Assembly (NCBI GenBank): GCA_037355855.1
Contig: CM074760.1
Coordinates: forward strand, 1,232,501 to 1,296,500
Length of the DNA: 64,000 nucleotides
Reading direction: 5' to 3'
Source of the DNA: Pseudo-nitzschia pungens
Taxonomy: Eukaryota > Bacillariophyta > Bacillariophyceae > Bacillariales > Bacillariaceae
Part shown: positions 20,615 through 31,640 of the stretch, in pieces
Layout: each line of letters opens with the position of its first letter
How positions within the stretch are numbered: the stretch's first letter is position 1
Made by a program: the position numbers and the translations under genes
The notes under the pieces: generated by a model
What the model was told of the DNA's origin: nothing
Seen by the model: only the letters and a program-made list of their open reading frames with translations
The model's database searches: none

Positions 20615-22612
20615 TCACGTACAGTATGGATTGTCCGCAAACCGGATGGCTTGGCGAGGAACGTTCGTTACTTTTTTTGAAACAGTGTTATGCGTCTCGA
20701 TCTTCACCGAGTAGGATTCGTTGTTGGGATGACGTCTTAGAATGTCACAACTGTACCCCGAGTTGTCTCCTTCCCAACTAAACCAATTGGAAAGATCCGA
20801 TGCATTTCCCGAAAAGACACGTTTGCTTTCTTCCACAAGTGAATGACATCTCGTCGACAAGTTTTCTGGATATGGATAAAGGAGCTGTTCGTCGATTGTC
20901 AACAAAGGATCTGATTCGTGACGCGCATTGAATCCGGCAGCGGATTGGTAGCTTTCAAAAGGCGCATCGCGATCCCGTAACTTCCATTCTTCGACAAAAT
21001 CGGTCCATCGTTTTTCCCAGAGATCGCCGTAATCCAAGAACAACTCCTCCCCCTCGACAATATCTCGAATCGCCACATAATCCAAGATAATCTTCGTCTT
21101 ACCGTACACTATGTCTTCCGGTCGCATTTTCAGAGCTACATCCTGATGACTCGCTGTTCCATTTTTTGCCCATTGAATTCTGAGATTTGCTCTTGTCTGG
21201 TTGTGATTGATATAGTTCACCCCAGATCCATACTAAAAAATAGCAATTCGGAATACAGGTTAAGGTACTGAGCGTTGTCATTCGTATTATCTTTGCTCAG
21301 AGAAAAGTCAAGAAACTTACCGGACATAAAACCACTGCTGATTCAGGGTGGTTGAAGCAATAATTTAGAAGGAGCTGCTTTCCGGAAGGATCACCTCCAT
21401 TGTTTGAGACCACTCTTCCGTCCGGACACACCTTAAGTTTATACATGTCAAACCACTTGATGTCAGGGAAGACAAGTAACGGTGTACCCGTGACAATTGT
21501 ATCTTTAGGTAGATTGCGCTTGGCAAACGCTCCCGAACTAAGATCAAAACAATGCCACATATGTCCAATTAGTTCTAAATCTTGGATGACTTCATAACAG
21601 AATTTCAACAAACATATCAAACACGGACTTACCCTGCTCCGTCTATCGTTGAATATTTCCTGTGTACGATATGGTCAATACATTTTCCATATTTATTCAA
21701 CCAATCTATAGAACGAGTTGCATTAGACTGTAAGAGTACGCCCATGTCGTCAACCTCTATGGCTTCTACAATCTCGTCCCAAGTGAAATCATGAACAGCA
21801 TTCAACGTCCTTGAATCCCATATTGTCTTGAACTCTTTGATGAGGTCCTCAAACATAGCGGCTAGTAAGTAATCGAAAACATCGTTTTCTTCGAGTAAAA
21901 GGACCATATCAATCATCAAGTCCAGAAAATCGTCATAGTCGGACCCAACCGGAATCTGACCCAACCATGGTCGACTAATGAACCAATCTGGACTATAATC
22001 CTTAAAGAGTTCGCCACCAACAGGGACATCCCGCGTGATTAGACTCTTGCTTGCCTGATAGGGAGACACAGCACCAGCTGCCGCATGTTTCGACCTATGA
22101 ATGCCGCCCTCGTCGTAACTCGGGGTGGCCTTTTGAACATTTAACAATCCAGAATGGCAATTTATCATGGCATCCATGCCCGGCCAAAAAGCAGAAACAC
22201 CGTCAGGGTCAAATGTTTCAAGCGCCATACCCATGGATCTCCCTTCCCAGACGTAGTCCAATATGATATCCAAGTAACATTTTTCGCTTTCAAGACCTTC
22301 ATTGTGCAGGTTTGGATCGATCAAAGGAATTGCCTTGTCACCATTTCCAACAAACTCATTTGTAGATTTGGCAACACCCGAAAAAATTCCGATGCCTGCG
22401 CCTGGTATGGTACTTTCTGCGATGTAAAGTTCACATTCTAGTGCGGCATACGTCGATAGCGTAATCAGGAATGATAAGATTACCCCTAATCGATCGGCCT
22501 CGGAGATACAACGACACCATGGTCGGCTTGAGGCTCGTCTTCGCCCCATTGTTTTAACTGTCAACAAAGAAAGGTACAGTTCTCGTATTCTCGTACTTAG
22601 ACTGCCATCCAT
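20615..22612 (-). CDS. Tandem SET-domain protein with N-terminal signal anchor, three exons
   Basis: Exons on the minus strand are 22612-21633, 21537-21321 and 21232-20615, both donors GTAAGT, acceptors CTTAG and TTTAG, giving 604 residues in one frame. A hydrophobic segment (GVILSFLITLSTYAALE, about residues 43-59) suggests a signal peptide or anchor; the second ATG at 22549 would place it better. Two SET-like cores follow. The first has PGAGIGIFSG (70-79), DAMINCHSG and GGELFKDYSPDWF. The second has GSGAFAKRNLPKDT (327-340), YGSGVNYINHNQTRAN (400-415) and GEELFLDYGDLW (460-471). SET proteins transfer methyl groups from S-adenosylmethionine to lysine. The second core keeps the Asn-His and Tyr motifs; the first is more divergent and may not be catalytic. 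The substrate is unknown, and a secretory location would be unusual for a histone methyltransferase. Confidence 0.8.
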
Positions 22613-23012
22613 CGAAGGATGGTGCCGTATCTGTTCCCGATACTAATTCCCTTTCAACAATCGAACTAGTCGAGTAGTACAGTTTTTTGACACTTTCTCT
22701 CGCGAACAAAACTTCTTGTTCATAATTTATTTTTTTGATGATCGTTGATCATTCGACATTGACGAGATGAGATGAATGAAGAACGAATCGATTGATAATC
22801 GATGAATCCGAATTACCCGAAGGGCGAAGGGCGAAGGACAAGAACGACGGAATGAGCAGCTACATCCATATCGTCGACTGTGTTTAGTAGGACGACCTCA
22901 CAACGACACCATTTGCAATCACTGATCCTCTCTTGCAGAAGAAGAAATAGACGGTGTGGAAAGATCGATCGTCTTGGAAACCAAGAGGTTGAAAGAAGAA
23001 AGGGGAAATGCG
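22613..23012. other. Divergent promoter region
   Basis: About 400 bp between the SET gene (-) and the sulfotransferase-like gene (+). No repeat or gene recognised. A frame open from a GTG at 22956 runs into the sulfotransferase-like gene, but the first in-frame ATG is 23013. Confidence 0.45.
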
Positions 23013-24746
23013 ATGGGACGACTGAAAAAGTTCCATTTACGAGCATGTAGATGTTGTCGTGTATTTATCTGGGCATCCCTTGCTGTCGGTTACATTCTCA
23101 CGTACGTTCTTCTTCCGAGTAACTCAGATGTTATGTTGCCAGTGGGTGATCAATATTACAATTTCAATTACAAGGCGACAGAGGCCAAATCTCTGCATGA
23201 ATTGCATCTCTCCGAAATCCGAGAGAGGGCCTCTACGATAGCACGTGTGTATCAGCCGGTAAGAACTAGACTAGGAGAAGAGGGAATATTGATTCAAATT
23301 CAAATACGCAACAAGACGAAGAATGTCCATGAAGGGATAAACCTCACTGTACTTCGTCATGCAATGTTCTTGACCGATCGATTTGTTGGCTAAAGTCCCA
23401 TCCCTCGACATGGTGCATCGATGCGAGCTTAAAGTTTGAACAAATAAAGGGCCAACCAATGTGAGTCGGATTTCGAATTTCTTATTGTAGAAAGCTTACT
23501 CCAATACCCAACCTCTTGGTACGTGTACACGGTAACTAATGGTAACTTTCTCGCATTATGTAGGGGACTCTGCTATTTAAGAATCCCGCATTCAGCGGGG
23601 GCAACTCTCAAGGGTATAAATATGCAAATAACGCGTAACTTTCCCCAGCGTTATGGTGTTCAGCGGTGTATCCGACACGATACTTACTCCACAGGAATGG
23701 AGTTTGCTAGACGTGATAAGTTGAGTTATTTGTGGACCTTTCTTCGAGATCCTACAGATCGTGCCATGTCCGCAGTCGGATCGAAATTGTCTCATGAATT
23801 GTACCAATCAAGCGAGAGGGATCATTTCAATGACACAATTTCCGTGGCCGATTTAATGGCAAGAAATGTTGCACAGAGGAATACGACAAACAAATCGAAC
23901 TCGACATCAACAGGTAGCCACATGATTGTGCTCAGAACGCTTGATTTGCTGCAACATGCAACAAACGAAGACGATGGGATCTTGAGTAAAGGTTGGAGAG
24001 GATTCCAACTTGAACTTTGTATGCAGGATAACATCCAAGTCAATGAAGCAATTGTTGCATCGAGTGAGACCGACGTCATTGATCATTCTCGGCTCCTAAA
24101 TGCCGTTTCCAAAGTACGTGCTTTTCTGCCGACAGGGAACAGCCAGTTCCAACAAAGCTTATTTTCTCAATTTGTCCTTTGATACTCCGCACCCTCTATT
24201 GTGTGGTTGACTGTTTTGTTGTATCCACCGTATTGACCGAAGACTTTTCAAAAATACGACTTTGTTGGTCTTGTGGAGCGTTTCGACGAATCACTGGTGG
24301 TAATGCAGCTACTTTTAGGCCTTGAAACTTCAGACATTCTTCACTTTGCGGCAAATCGGAAAGAGGAATGGCAGAGAGTGAAAGTTGGACGACGGCGATT
24401 CGGTTGTCGAAAGTCCTTTGACTGGCAGGTGGATTTAGTGACCCAACCCTTGATAGGCAGCTACCTAGCCAAGAGCAAAAAATGGCACTCTCAAAACTAT
24501 GGGGATTTTCTGTTCTACCAAGCAGCAAATCAATCGCTGGATCAAACGATTTCAAGGATTGGACCAGATCTCTTCGAAAGCGAGTTGAAGAAGTTTAGGA
24601 GGTTAATGGAACTGGCGCACGAGAAATGCATCCCGAAATTTCCTTGCTCTTCCGATGGCAGGGACCAATCAAACGAGTCGCTTCATGATTGTATAGATGG
24701 CTATGCATGCGGATACCGTTGCTTGAACAGCCTCAGTGTTGAATGA
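23013..24746 (+). CDS. Sulfotransferase-like type II membrane protein, four exons
   Basis: Exons 23013-23258, 23396-23460, 23564-24113 and 24243-24746 join in frame to 454 residues (donors GTAAGA, GTGAGT, GTACGT). The N-terminus is basic and Cys-rich, then a single transmembrane helix (VFIWASLAVGYILTYVLL, about 16-33), so a Golgi type II topology is likely. RIPHSAGATLKG (about 108-119) matches the 5'-phosphosulfate loop position of membrane sulfotransferases (HIPKTGGTS type), and FLRDPTDRAMS (about 163) matches the 3'-phosphate motif RDPxxRxxS. The last exon has the motif VERFDESLVVMQLLLGLE, which I associate with a sulfotransferase-like family common in diatoms. Predicted to move sulfate from PAPS to a sugar or protein in the Golgi; the acceptor is unknown. 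The small second exon (65 bp) has a weak acceptor and is the least certain. Confidence 0.75.
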
Positions 24747-25163
24747 TTCGATCTCGCATGACGCAAATATTTGCGCTATCTTGTTTACTGTATAAAAATA
24801 GAGAACAAACCGACAGCACTTTTGAAGTACGTTGACACGATTTTTTTTTTAGGGGGGGGGGGGATCGACCAGCAACATTGAATTTCATTCGCATTGTTCT
24901 AATTTGTGTTTCAATCGGTGACAGACACACTCGGATCTCCCTCGTCTCTTCGTAGCACTTCAATGATATTCAAGACAGAATTGTGGGGTTTAGATCTATT
25001 GCCGAGCCGGATTGATCGATTTGGAATTCAACAACTGAATTCGGTTGTGTATTAGAGACGTTGATGCATTCCGTGGTGATTGCAAGTTTTCTATTTATTT
25101 TACTAGCGACTTTTATTCGCGAAGTTCGTTCCTGCCGCCATCCTTGATTCTTTCGATTAGGTA
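24747..25163. other. Convergent intergenic region with T/G homopolymers
   Basis: About 420 bp between the 3' ends of the sulfotransferase-like gene and bL12 copy 2. It contains a run of T followed by about 12 G at 24841-24863, then GATCGACC. A similar poly-G followed by GATCAGCTG occurs in the foldback element near 47690. Confidence 0.55.
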
Positions 25164-25966
25164 TTATACAATTTCTACTTGCGCACCTACTGCTTCTAGC
25201 TTTTCCTTCAACTCCTCTGCCTTGTCTTGTTTCAAATCCTTTTGAACAACTTTTGGTGCCCCTTCTACCAATTCTTTGGCCTCCTTTAACCCGAGACCGG
25301 CAATTAGCTCGGATTTCTTTGATAACCTTGATCTTTGCCTTTGCATCGAAACCAACCAGCTTGAGATCAAAGATAGTCTTTTCCTCCACTGCTTCTTCTT
25401 CCGGGGCGCCTGCTCCGGCTGCTGCAACACCTCCACCACCATACTGTGCGGCCATCATCTCGTCGTCGAAGCCAAAGTGGTCCGCAATCTTCTCCGTGAG
25501 TTCCTTCAGCTCCAAGAGGTTCAGGTGCACGATTTGATGGGCTAGTTCGTGAATGTGCGGTGGAGCAACGGCCTTCTCGGGGTCCGTTTCCAGCGGCGGC
25601 ATGGGAATGGCTGGGATTTCTTCTCCCTCGGCGAAATCGTCTTCAAACATCTTTTGCATTTCTGGGTTGTTGTGGTGGAGAGGGTTTTGCCATACGGGAA
25701 TCGTATCTTCCGTTTCGGCGAGTTCTTCCTCCGTTGGTTTTGCCGCCTCGGCGTCCTTGTGAACCAGGTGAAGCAGGGAAGAGGTGGTGTGGAACGAAGT
25801 GTCTCATCCCTGCTGTTGTTTTTGTTGTCGACACAGTTGGTATCCGCTCATTTTGCCGCCGAGAGAACGTAATATTGCTGGTGCCAGTTGAGAAAGCTGC
25901 TCTGCTGGAACCAGAAATCGGCATTTTGTTCGCCCATCGCGACATCAAACGATAGGATTTCGTCAT
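25164..25966 (-). CDS. Mitochondrial-type ribosomal protein bL12, copy 2, with +1 frameshift
   Basis: Model: ATG at 25966, exon 1 to 25835, a 79-bp intron (GTGTCG to CACAAG) and exon 2 from 25755; the exon 1 join is less certain. The N-terminus ([23 protein letters not shown]) resembles a mitochondrial presequence. The mature part has an acidic region ([18 protein letters not shown]), the dimerisation helix ([20 protein letters not shown]), a Gly/Ala hinge and a C-terminal domain starting [20 protein letters not shown]. After VIKEIR, at about 25307-25314, frame 0 leaves the bL12 sequence and continues about 100 codons of unrelated peptide. The expected [17 protein letters not shown] through AQVEIV lies in the +1 frame and ends at 25164-25166. 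One surplus base is therefore present in the same short window as in copy 1. The role is as for copy 1 if frame is restored. Confidence 0.8.
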
Positions 25967-26741
25967 GGTTGCGGCTTGGTTTCTGCGTTTGGATAGTTCA
26001 AACCTTAGCAGCGTAGTCCCTGGTCTATGGGTCAGTTTTCTGTAATACTCTTCAGGTACTTCAATCAAGAAGGTTCGCAAGGGTTGATCGAGTGGCGGAC
26101 GTGAGATTGGCTTTGATTGATCAGCGTGACGGGTGATGATGCTATGGATTGGGAGACTGATGCTGAACTCTCATGCCATGCAAGAAGGTACGGTACCGTT
26201 ATCGCAGTTCTTGGGTCCAAGCTGGTAACCTTATGCTTCGTGCTTTCATTATTGTGTTGACGCATAAAAAATCAAGCCGACATGCGCGATTTCAGATTCT
26301 ACGGTGTACGAGAGGATCTTAACGCAATTGTTGGAGTTCGCGCGACAAACGTCTGTCCTTCTTCCTGTTTCGTTGGTTCGAAGAGAAATGAGTTTGCGGT
26401 GTGTTTTACAAGTCTGATTGACTGTGATAACCTTACCTTACCGTAAGGTGCTGTAACGGTATCCCCTTCGGAATGAGAGATTGCTTGCTGTCGACGGTGG
26501 TGATCACACAGCAGGTCCCCCAACACGGTGATATCGGAAGGAAAGCGAGGTCAATATCGAATACAAAAAGGAACAGCATTTGTGCACCTATTTCCTCGAC
26601 GCAAGCACTCGCAGTGACTGGCAGTGTCAAATATAGCTGAATTCAGACGCCGAACAATTGATCACTGGCCACCTTGAAATTGTTTGCCGGTGGCAGAAAG
26701 GCGGTTTTTGAAATCCCCGAAACACAGAGGAAATAATAAAT
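25967..26741. other. Divergent promoter region between bL12 copies 2 and 3
   Basis: About 775 bp between two head-to-head bL12 genes, so a shared bidirectional promoter is plausible. It contains a GATAACCTTACCTTACCGTAA motif cluster at about 26428-26448. Short open frames here have no recognisable domain. Confidence 0.5.
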
Positions 26742-27658
26742 ATGCCAGCTACTTGCCGAAGGCTGCGGCTCCTATCGAATTTCGTTCTACGGGATGGTAG
26801 AATATCACAGTCAACGAGAGGCAGGATTCTCGGGGTTGAGTTCGTTGAGTGGCGACCGTTGTTTGGACGGTGCTACCAAAAGTATTAGAACCGCTACCGG
26901 CAGCAGACCAATCTCTTTCTTTGCAGATCGAGGACGGCTATCGACAACTTTCAAAGTCCGCTGGAGGATGCATGTCGAATTCGGTCTCGCAGTCTTCAAT
27001 CACCGATATAGAATACGTAGGTACATCGGTGAAGACTGCAAGGTTTCACTCCTCTCCGGTATCGTCGTTCGCTGAGGAGTCGGGAGACAAATCGGACGAT
27101 GCAACAACGACGGAAGCTGCTGCTACGAATGAAGATGCGTCGACAGGTGACAATAGCAGTGGTGACGATTCCGGTGACGACAAAGAACCCTCTGCAACGG
27201 ATATTGAGTACCACTTTTCTCCCCCGGCCCCCCTGTCCCAGGCCTCCCAAGACAAAGTCCAGGCGATTTTTGACAAGGTCTTGTGGCTGGATATGATCGA
27301 GGTCCATCTCCTGACTCAGATCGTCAATGAACGGATGGGAATCAGCTGGAAAGAAACCGAGATGCGCCAGAGAGGTGGTGGATTTGTTCAAGCGGCAGGA
27401 TCCGGTGGTGGGGCTGCTGCAGAAGCGGAAGCAGCGGAAGAAAAGACAATTTTTGATCTCAAGCTCGTAGGTTTTGACGCCAAGGCCAAGATCAAAGTTA
27501 TCAAGGAGGTTCGAACGATGGCTGGGTTGGGCCTGAAGGAAGCAAAGGAATTGGTCGAGGGTGTACCAAAGGTCATACAAAAAGAGTTAAAACTAGAACA
27601 AGCAGAAGAACTCAAGGCCCAACTGGAGGCCGTCGGTGCACAGGTTGAACTGGTGTAG
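26742..27658 (+). CDS. Mitochondrial-type ribosomal protein bL12, copy 3, intact
   Basis: The only uninterrupted bL12 C-terminal domain of the three. Model: exon 1 26742-26834 ([20 protein letters not shown], a strong Arg-rich mitochondrial presequence), a 92-bp intron with a weak GTTGAG donor and a strong TTCTTTGCAG acceptor, exon 2 26927-27658; 274 residues. The alternative is a start inside the open frame that runs from 26849, but that frame begins with GTG, not ATG. The region after the presequence ([11 protein letters not shown]) leads into an acidic Asp/Ser/Thr-rich stretch, the helix [20 protein letters not shown], a Gly/Ala hinge, and the full domain from [20 protein letters not shown] to AQVELV. 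Here VIKE is followed directly by VRTMAGLGL with no extra base. It is the natural control for the two shifted copies. Confidence 0.85.
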
Positions 27659-29261
27659 GAATGAACAAACTATAAATAATGATAATGATTAATAAGCACA
27701 CTTGCGAAGCGAAAGAAACGGATATTGGTATGATTTCTCTTCGAAGTCGTGGAACAAAGTTACATAGAATCGCGCTCTGCCTCATGCTGATTAAGTTGGA
27801 GTGGAACATGGAAAAGAGCGTGAAGTCGAATGTGATGATATCGCTGACAGCAGATGTTGAAAGAAGATGATTCGTTCGAAAGGGTTGTGAAACGCAGAGT
27901 CATAATCAATTCTTTATGATTGTAGAGTAACTAGCGGGTGAGTGTAAAGATGCGGATAGAGTTGTCCCGATGAACATGTTGATATACGTACTATGTTCTA
28001 TCCGATGTATCTCTCTCTCTCTCTCTCTCTCTCTCTTATAGCTAAACGCATAAAGAGTAATGATCAAGAAAAAGAATGCATTCATAATTGAATGTTAAAA
28101 AGTTGATGACAAAGTTTTACAGCATTCTGCCTGGTGTCATATTAGATGCCCGTACATGTTTCTGACTGACAACGTGGAGGTTTCAATAGGCCACAACAGT
28201 AACATTGAATCTAAACAGGATACTTATGAACATTGCATTGGTTCAAGGTTGGTGCAGTGAATGTTGACTCCAGTGTTGGGCATAGTAGAATTGTGGGCAA
28301 CTCTTTCAACACCCTATGTCAGTGTTGTTTGTTGTTGATACTCCCCTCATCCACTATTATTTTTTTCTAACCTGCTTTTGTTCTGACTCAGATGTGATGA
28401 ATTCAAGTCATGAGCAGAAGATGCACTGCATTTTCTTGTTTTGGTGTCAAGAATGCTGAAAGCACATGGTTGCTAGTACGACAAACATTCATATGCTCTC
28501 TACACAACAAGGATCACCATCAAAAGGGCTCACCGAGGGGTTTCGTTGCAAGAAGTTCGTCACGACGATGATGGGGGGCATCAGTACATTCATTTACAAC
28601 ATGGCAATGATCAAGCTGCAGAAAACAAAACACATCCCAATGATGTCAGAGACAACATAGAATCGTTGCTAAGCACAAAAGCGGATGTAGTTGTACCGTA
28701 CCAATAGTATTAGTAGTAGAGGGATGAAACAATAGTTCGAGATCAACAAGCAACTGGTTGGAGCCGGAAGGAGACCCCATAGGACGGAACAATATTCAGG
28801 ATGAGGGAGTCGATTCAGTCACATTGGTCACGAGCTACTAGGGATTAGTTGATCGTCACATTCTCTGGAGCGCACGAAGCACAAGCCGGTCACGGAGTTT
28901 GTTGACGTCAGCAACATCTGCCTTGCAAGCTGCAATCATTCCTCTGCGGCAGCTTCAGAACATACCTGTTACCGTACATACCGGTCTGCGTACTTCCCAT
29001 ACTCGTACTTTGAACTTGACAGGGTGCGAAAGAAAATAAAACAGAAAAAAAATAATTTTGACAGACCTAATCGTTCGGTTTGCTGAATGATATCTGAAGT
29101 GTTCTCATGCCCGTTGATCATGCATGTGGGAATCTCACAAAAAATCCAAGGCAAACGAAATTAGCTTGCGTATGAAGTGGAGTGAACGATTGTTTGTTTG
29201 GGAGCCTAACAAATTGCGAGGGTACCAGGGTGACTGAAGAGCAAATCAATTATTTGACAGT
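27659..29261. other. Intergenic region with CT microsatellite
   Basis: About 1.6 kb with no convincing gene. A CT dinucleotide repeat lies at 28010-28036. Short open frames such as 28466-28660 have no domain and unlike codon use. The right end should contain the promoter of the TPR-like gene, and TTACCGTACATACCGG near 28972 is a copy of the common intergenic motif. Confidence 0.55.
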
Positions 29262-31640
29262 ATGAAGATCTCCAACACCAAACGATCACAAATCGTTTCA
29301 TTGGTTATCGTCACCGCTTTGACGACCATTGGAATATTCTTTTCGATCGCTTCGGTGGATGGCCTCCAGCCCAGTCCTTCTGCAACCACGGCATACGCAA
29401 GACCAAATATTTGTCGGAGGGTTTCCTTGCGGTCAACTGGTTGGCGTCCGTATTCGTTGTCGTTGTCGTTGTCCTCTTCGTCACCGCGATGCTTCCAAAC
29501 GCAGCTGTTTGATTCACAATCACCGTTGGAGTCGCGAGAGGAAGAAATTCGAAAGAAAATCGAAAAGCTGAAGGAAGAAGGAAGGATCGCCAACAACAAA
29601 TCCGAGGCATCCCCCGACGGTATTCGAGAGAAAAAGAAAAGCGCCTATGATGATTACGCCGAAAAGGTTCAGGGAAAGTTAGGCAAGCGGAGGGGCCAGC
29701 TCTTGGGGTTTACGGGTGATGGTACCAAAAATTGGAACAAAAGTACCAAGGATGAAGCAGAAAAAGAGTACGATATCGATGATTTCATTGCCGAGGAGAA
29801 AGAATTGGATGCCAAAGGGACCGAACTCGAAAGCGGACTCGGGGACAACAGAGAACAAGACCAAAGAGGTCGTCAGGTGGGAAAAATGGACGCGAGAGGA
29901 CGACGAATTGGTAAGATCGGAACACTTCCGGAAGACTCATTGCCATCAAAAGACACGGAGACAACTGTGTCATCTTCATCGTCGTCGTCGTCTGGAGACG
30001 ACAATACACAAAAAAAGATAATCATCAATTCATCCTTATTCGATCTGCCGGACACCGAGCCGGAACCTCCTGAAATGACTGAGGAAGAGCTTGTTGAATT
30101 GGTGGCCGAAAAATTGGCCGCCAAACGAGCTGCAGAAGACGCCGAGATCGAAGCCGCCGCGGCGGCTCGACGAGAAGAAGCCCGTAAGGCAAAGGAAGAG
30201 GAGGAAAATTCCGATTCGACAGCAGCAAGCGAAGAAGAGCAATCCTCTTCCGGCTCCGGAAAAACAACCACTGGAGTCGGGGGATCCTGGACGAAAGACA
30301 AAAATGAACCCGAGGCCGACTACACACCGAAGGTAGGTGGCTGGGGAGTGTTTGCTCGACCCAAATCCATCAGTGAGGCCTATGGGGGCGGCCGGCGGAT
30401 TGGTGCCGGTTACGACAAGGTGGACTCCGAGGCCGACAAACTGAAAACCCAGAAATTGCTGAAGGATTACCGCAAAAAAGTTGGCATCGAAGTTCCGACG
30501 GAAAAGGAACACGCGGCCGAGATCGAGGAAGCACTAAGTATCGGGCAGCGTGCTATGCAAAGGGGAGTCTACGCTACGGCGGTGTCGGCTCTGGAAAAAG
30601 TCACAATATGGTGTTCCACGAATTCGAAGGTCGGTTCGAAGGTTTATCTGGAGCTCGCCATGGCATACGAGGCCGTTGGACGAACCAAAGAAGCCGCTCA
30701 GATTTACAAGACGCTGTCGGAATGCAGAATGGAAGATGTCAAATACAACGCAAAACGGCTGTTGTACGGGCTCGAGGCCATGGAAGTCATGAGAGACGTA
30801 AGTTCTGATTTCACTAGGAAAAAAACACGGAACGCATTCATCGACGCGACGGGATTGGACAACTTTGCATCCAATTTCGATGATGTTTACCAGACGGCGT
30901 ACGTCGATTTGGAAGGCGGTTTTTACAAAAAGTTGACAGAGTCGGTTGTCCGATCGGTAAGAGAAGCAAGGCAAATCTTGATCCAAGCGCAAGGGAAAGG
31001 TGAGGTCAGTCGTACGAGAATTGTGCAAGCCCTCCGTTGCATTAATCGTAATTTCGAAGAATTGTTGCAGAGTGAGATCGATTCGTCTACTGTACGGGAA
31101 CCTACTGCGTTTTTGAACGGAAAACCGATAGAAACCGAGACTGCCAGCAGTGGAAAAAAAATTTCGGCTATCGGCGACTTTCAACTCTTGAGCGCCGAAG
31201 AAATGATGCAAAATATGGACGGCGAATGGAAACTCCAGCTCTTGGCGGATAAATCAGGTGATGGTGTCTCGTTTTTCAACACCACTACCGCTGTTCAGAG
31301 ATTTAGCATCGAAGACATGACCTTTTCAGCCGAAGGTCCGTCCGGGTTAACGACCGAGAGATGCTCGGGAAAGATAGAAATGGACGCTCCCAAGAGGCTT
31401 CTCTCTCGACCGGAACTCAAATCTTCGAACACAGGAGTCAGCGGTATTCTTAGCATGATTGGTGGTGGAAAGAACTCCGGCTTTTCCGCCACTATCTCCC
31501 GACAGCAGCAAGTCGTCTGTGTGGATTCGTTGTTTTTGATCACGAGGCGGGCTCGTGCGTCACGAAGTTCTGGAGATCTCGACAAGGAATATTTTGGAGT
31601 ATGGCGACGGGTCCTCCCAGAACAGAATGATATCGAATGA
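29262..31640 (+). CDS. Targeted TPR-like protein, unknown function
   Basis: A 792-residue single-exon protein. Residues 9-32 form a hydrophobic signal (IVSLVIVTALTTIGIFFSIA), then SVDGLQPSPSATTAYARP, which fits a signal peptide followed by an Arg/Ser-rich transit-like stretch, so plastid or secretory targeting is inferred. Next come a Lys/Glu-rich helix with a YDDYAEKVQGKLGKRRGQLL segment, a Ser/Asp-rich linker, and an Ala/Glu-rich coiled coil (about 265-310). A helical repeat region at about 425-510 (SIGQRAMQRGVYATAVSALE, LELAMAYEAVGRTKEAAQIY) looks like tetratricopeptide repeats. The last 150 residues, starting MDGEWKLQLLADKSGDGVSF, have the strand-rich look of a lipocalin or fibrillin (PAP) fold. 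I cannot name the protein; a plastid scaffold is one possibility. Confidence 0.75.
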   Translation: MKISNTKRSQIVSLVIVTALTTIGIFFSIASVDGLQPSPSATTAYARPNICRRVSLRSTGWRPYSLSLSLSSSSPRCFQTQLFDSQSPLESREEEIRKKIEKLKEEGRIANNKSEASPDGIREKKKSAYDDYAEKVQGKLGKRRGQLLGFTGDGTKNWNKSTKDEAEKEYDIDDFIAEEKELDAKGTELESGLGDNREQDQRGRQVGKMDARGRRIGKIGTLPEDSLPSKDTETTVSSSSSSSSGDDNTQKKIIINSSLFDLPDTEPEPPEMTEEELVELVAEKLAAKRAAEDAEIEAAAAARREEARKAKEEEENSDSTAASEEEQSSSGSGKTTTGVGGSWTKDKNEPEADYTPKVGGWGVFARPKSISEAYGGGRRIGAGYDKVDSEADKLKTQKLLKDYRKKVGIEVPTEKEHAAEIEEALSIGQRAMQRGVYATAVSALEKVTIWCSTNSKVGSKVYLELAMAYEAVGRTKEAAQIYKTLSECRMEDVKYNAKRLLYGLEAMEVMRDVSSDFTRKKTRNAFIDATGLDNFASNFDDVYQTAYVDLEGGFYKKLTESVVRSVREARQILIQAQGKGEVSRTRIVQALRCINRNFEELLQSEIDSSTVREPTAFLNGKPIETETASSGKKISAIGDFQLLSAEEMMQNMDGEWKLQLLADKSGDGVSFFNTTTAVQRFSIEDMTFSAEGPSGLTTERCSGKIEMDAPKRLLSRPELKSSNTGVSGILSMIGGGKNSGFSATISRQQQVVCVDSLFLITRRARASRSSGDLDKEYFGVWRRVLPEQNDIE

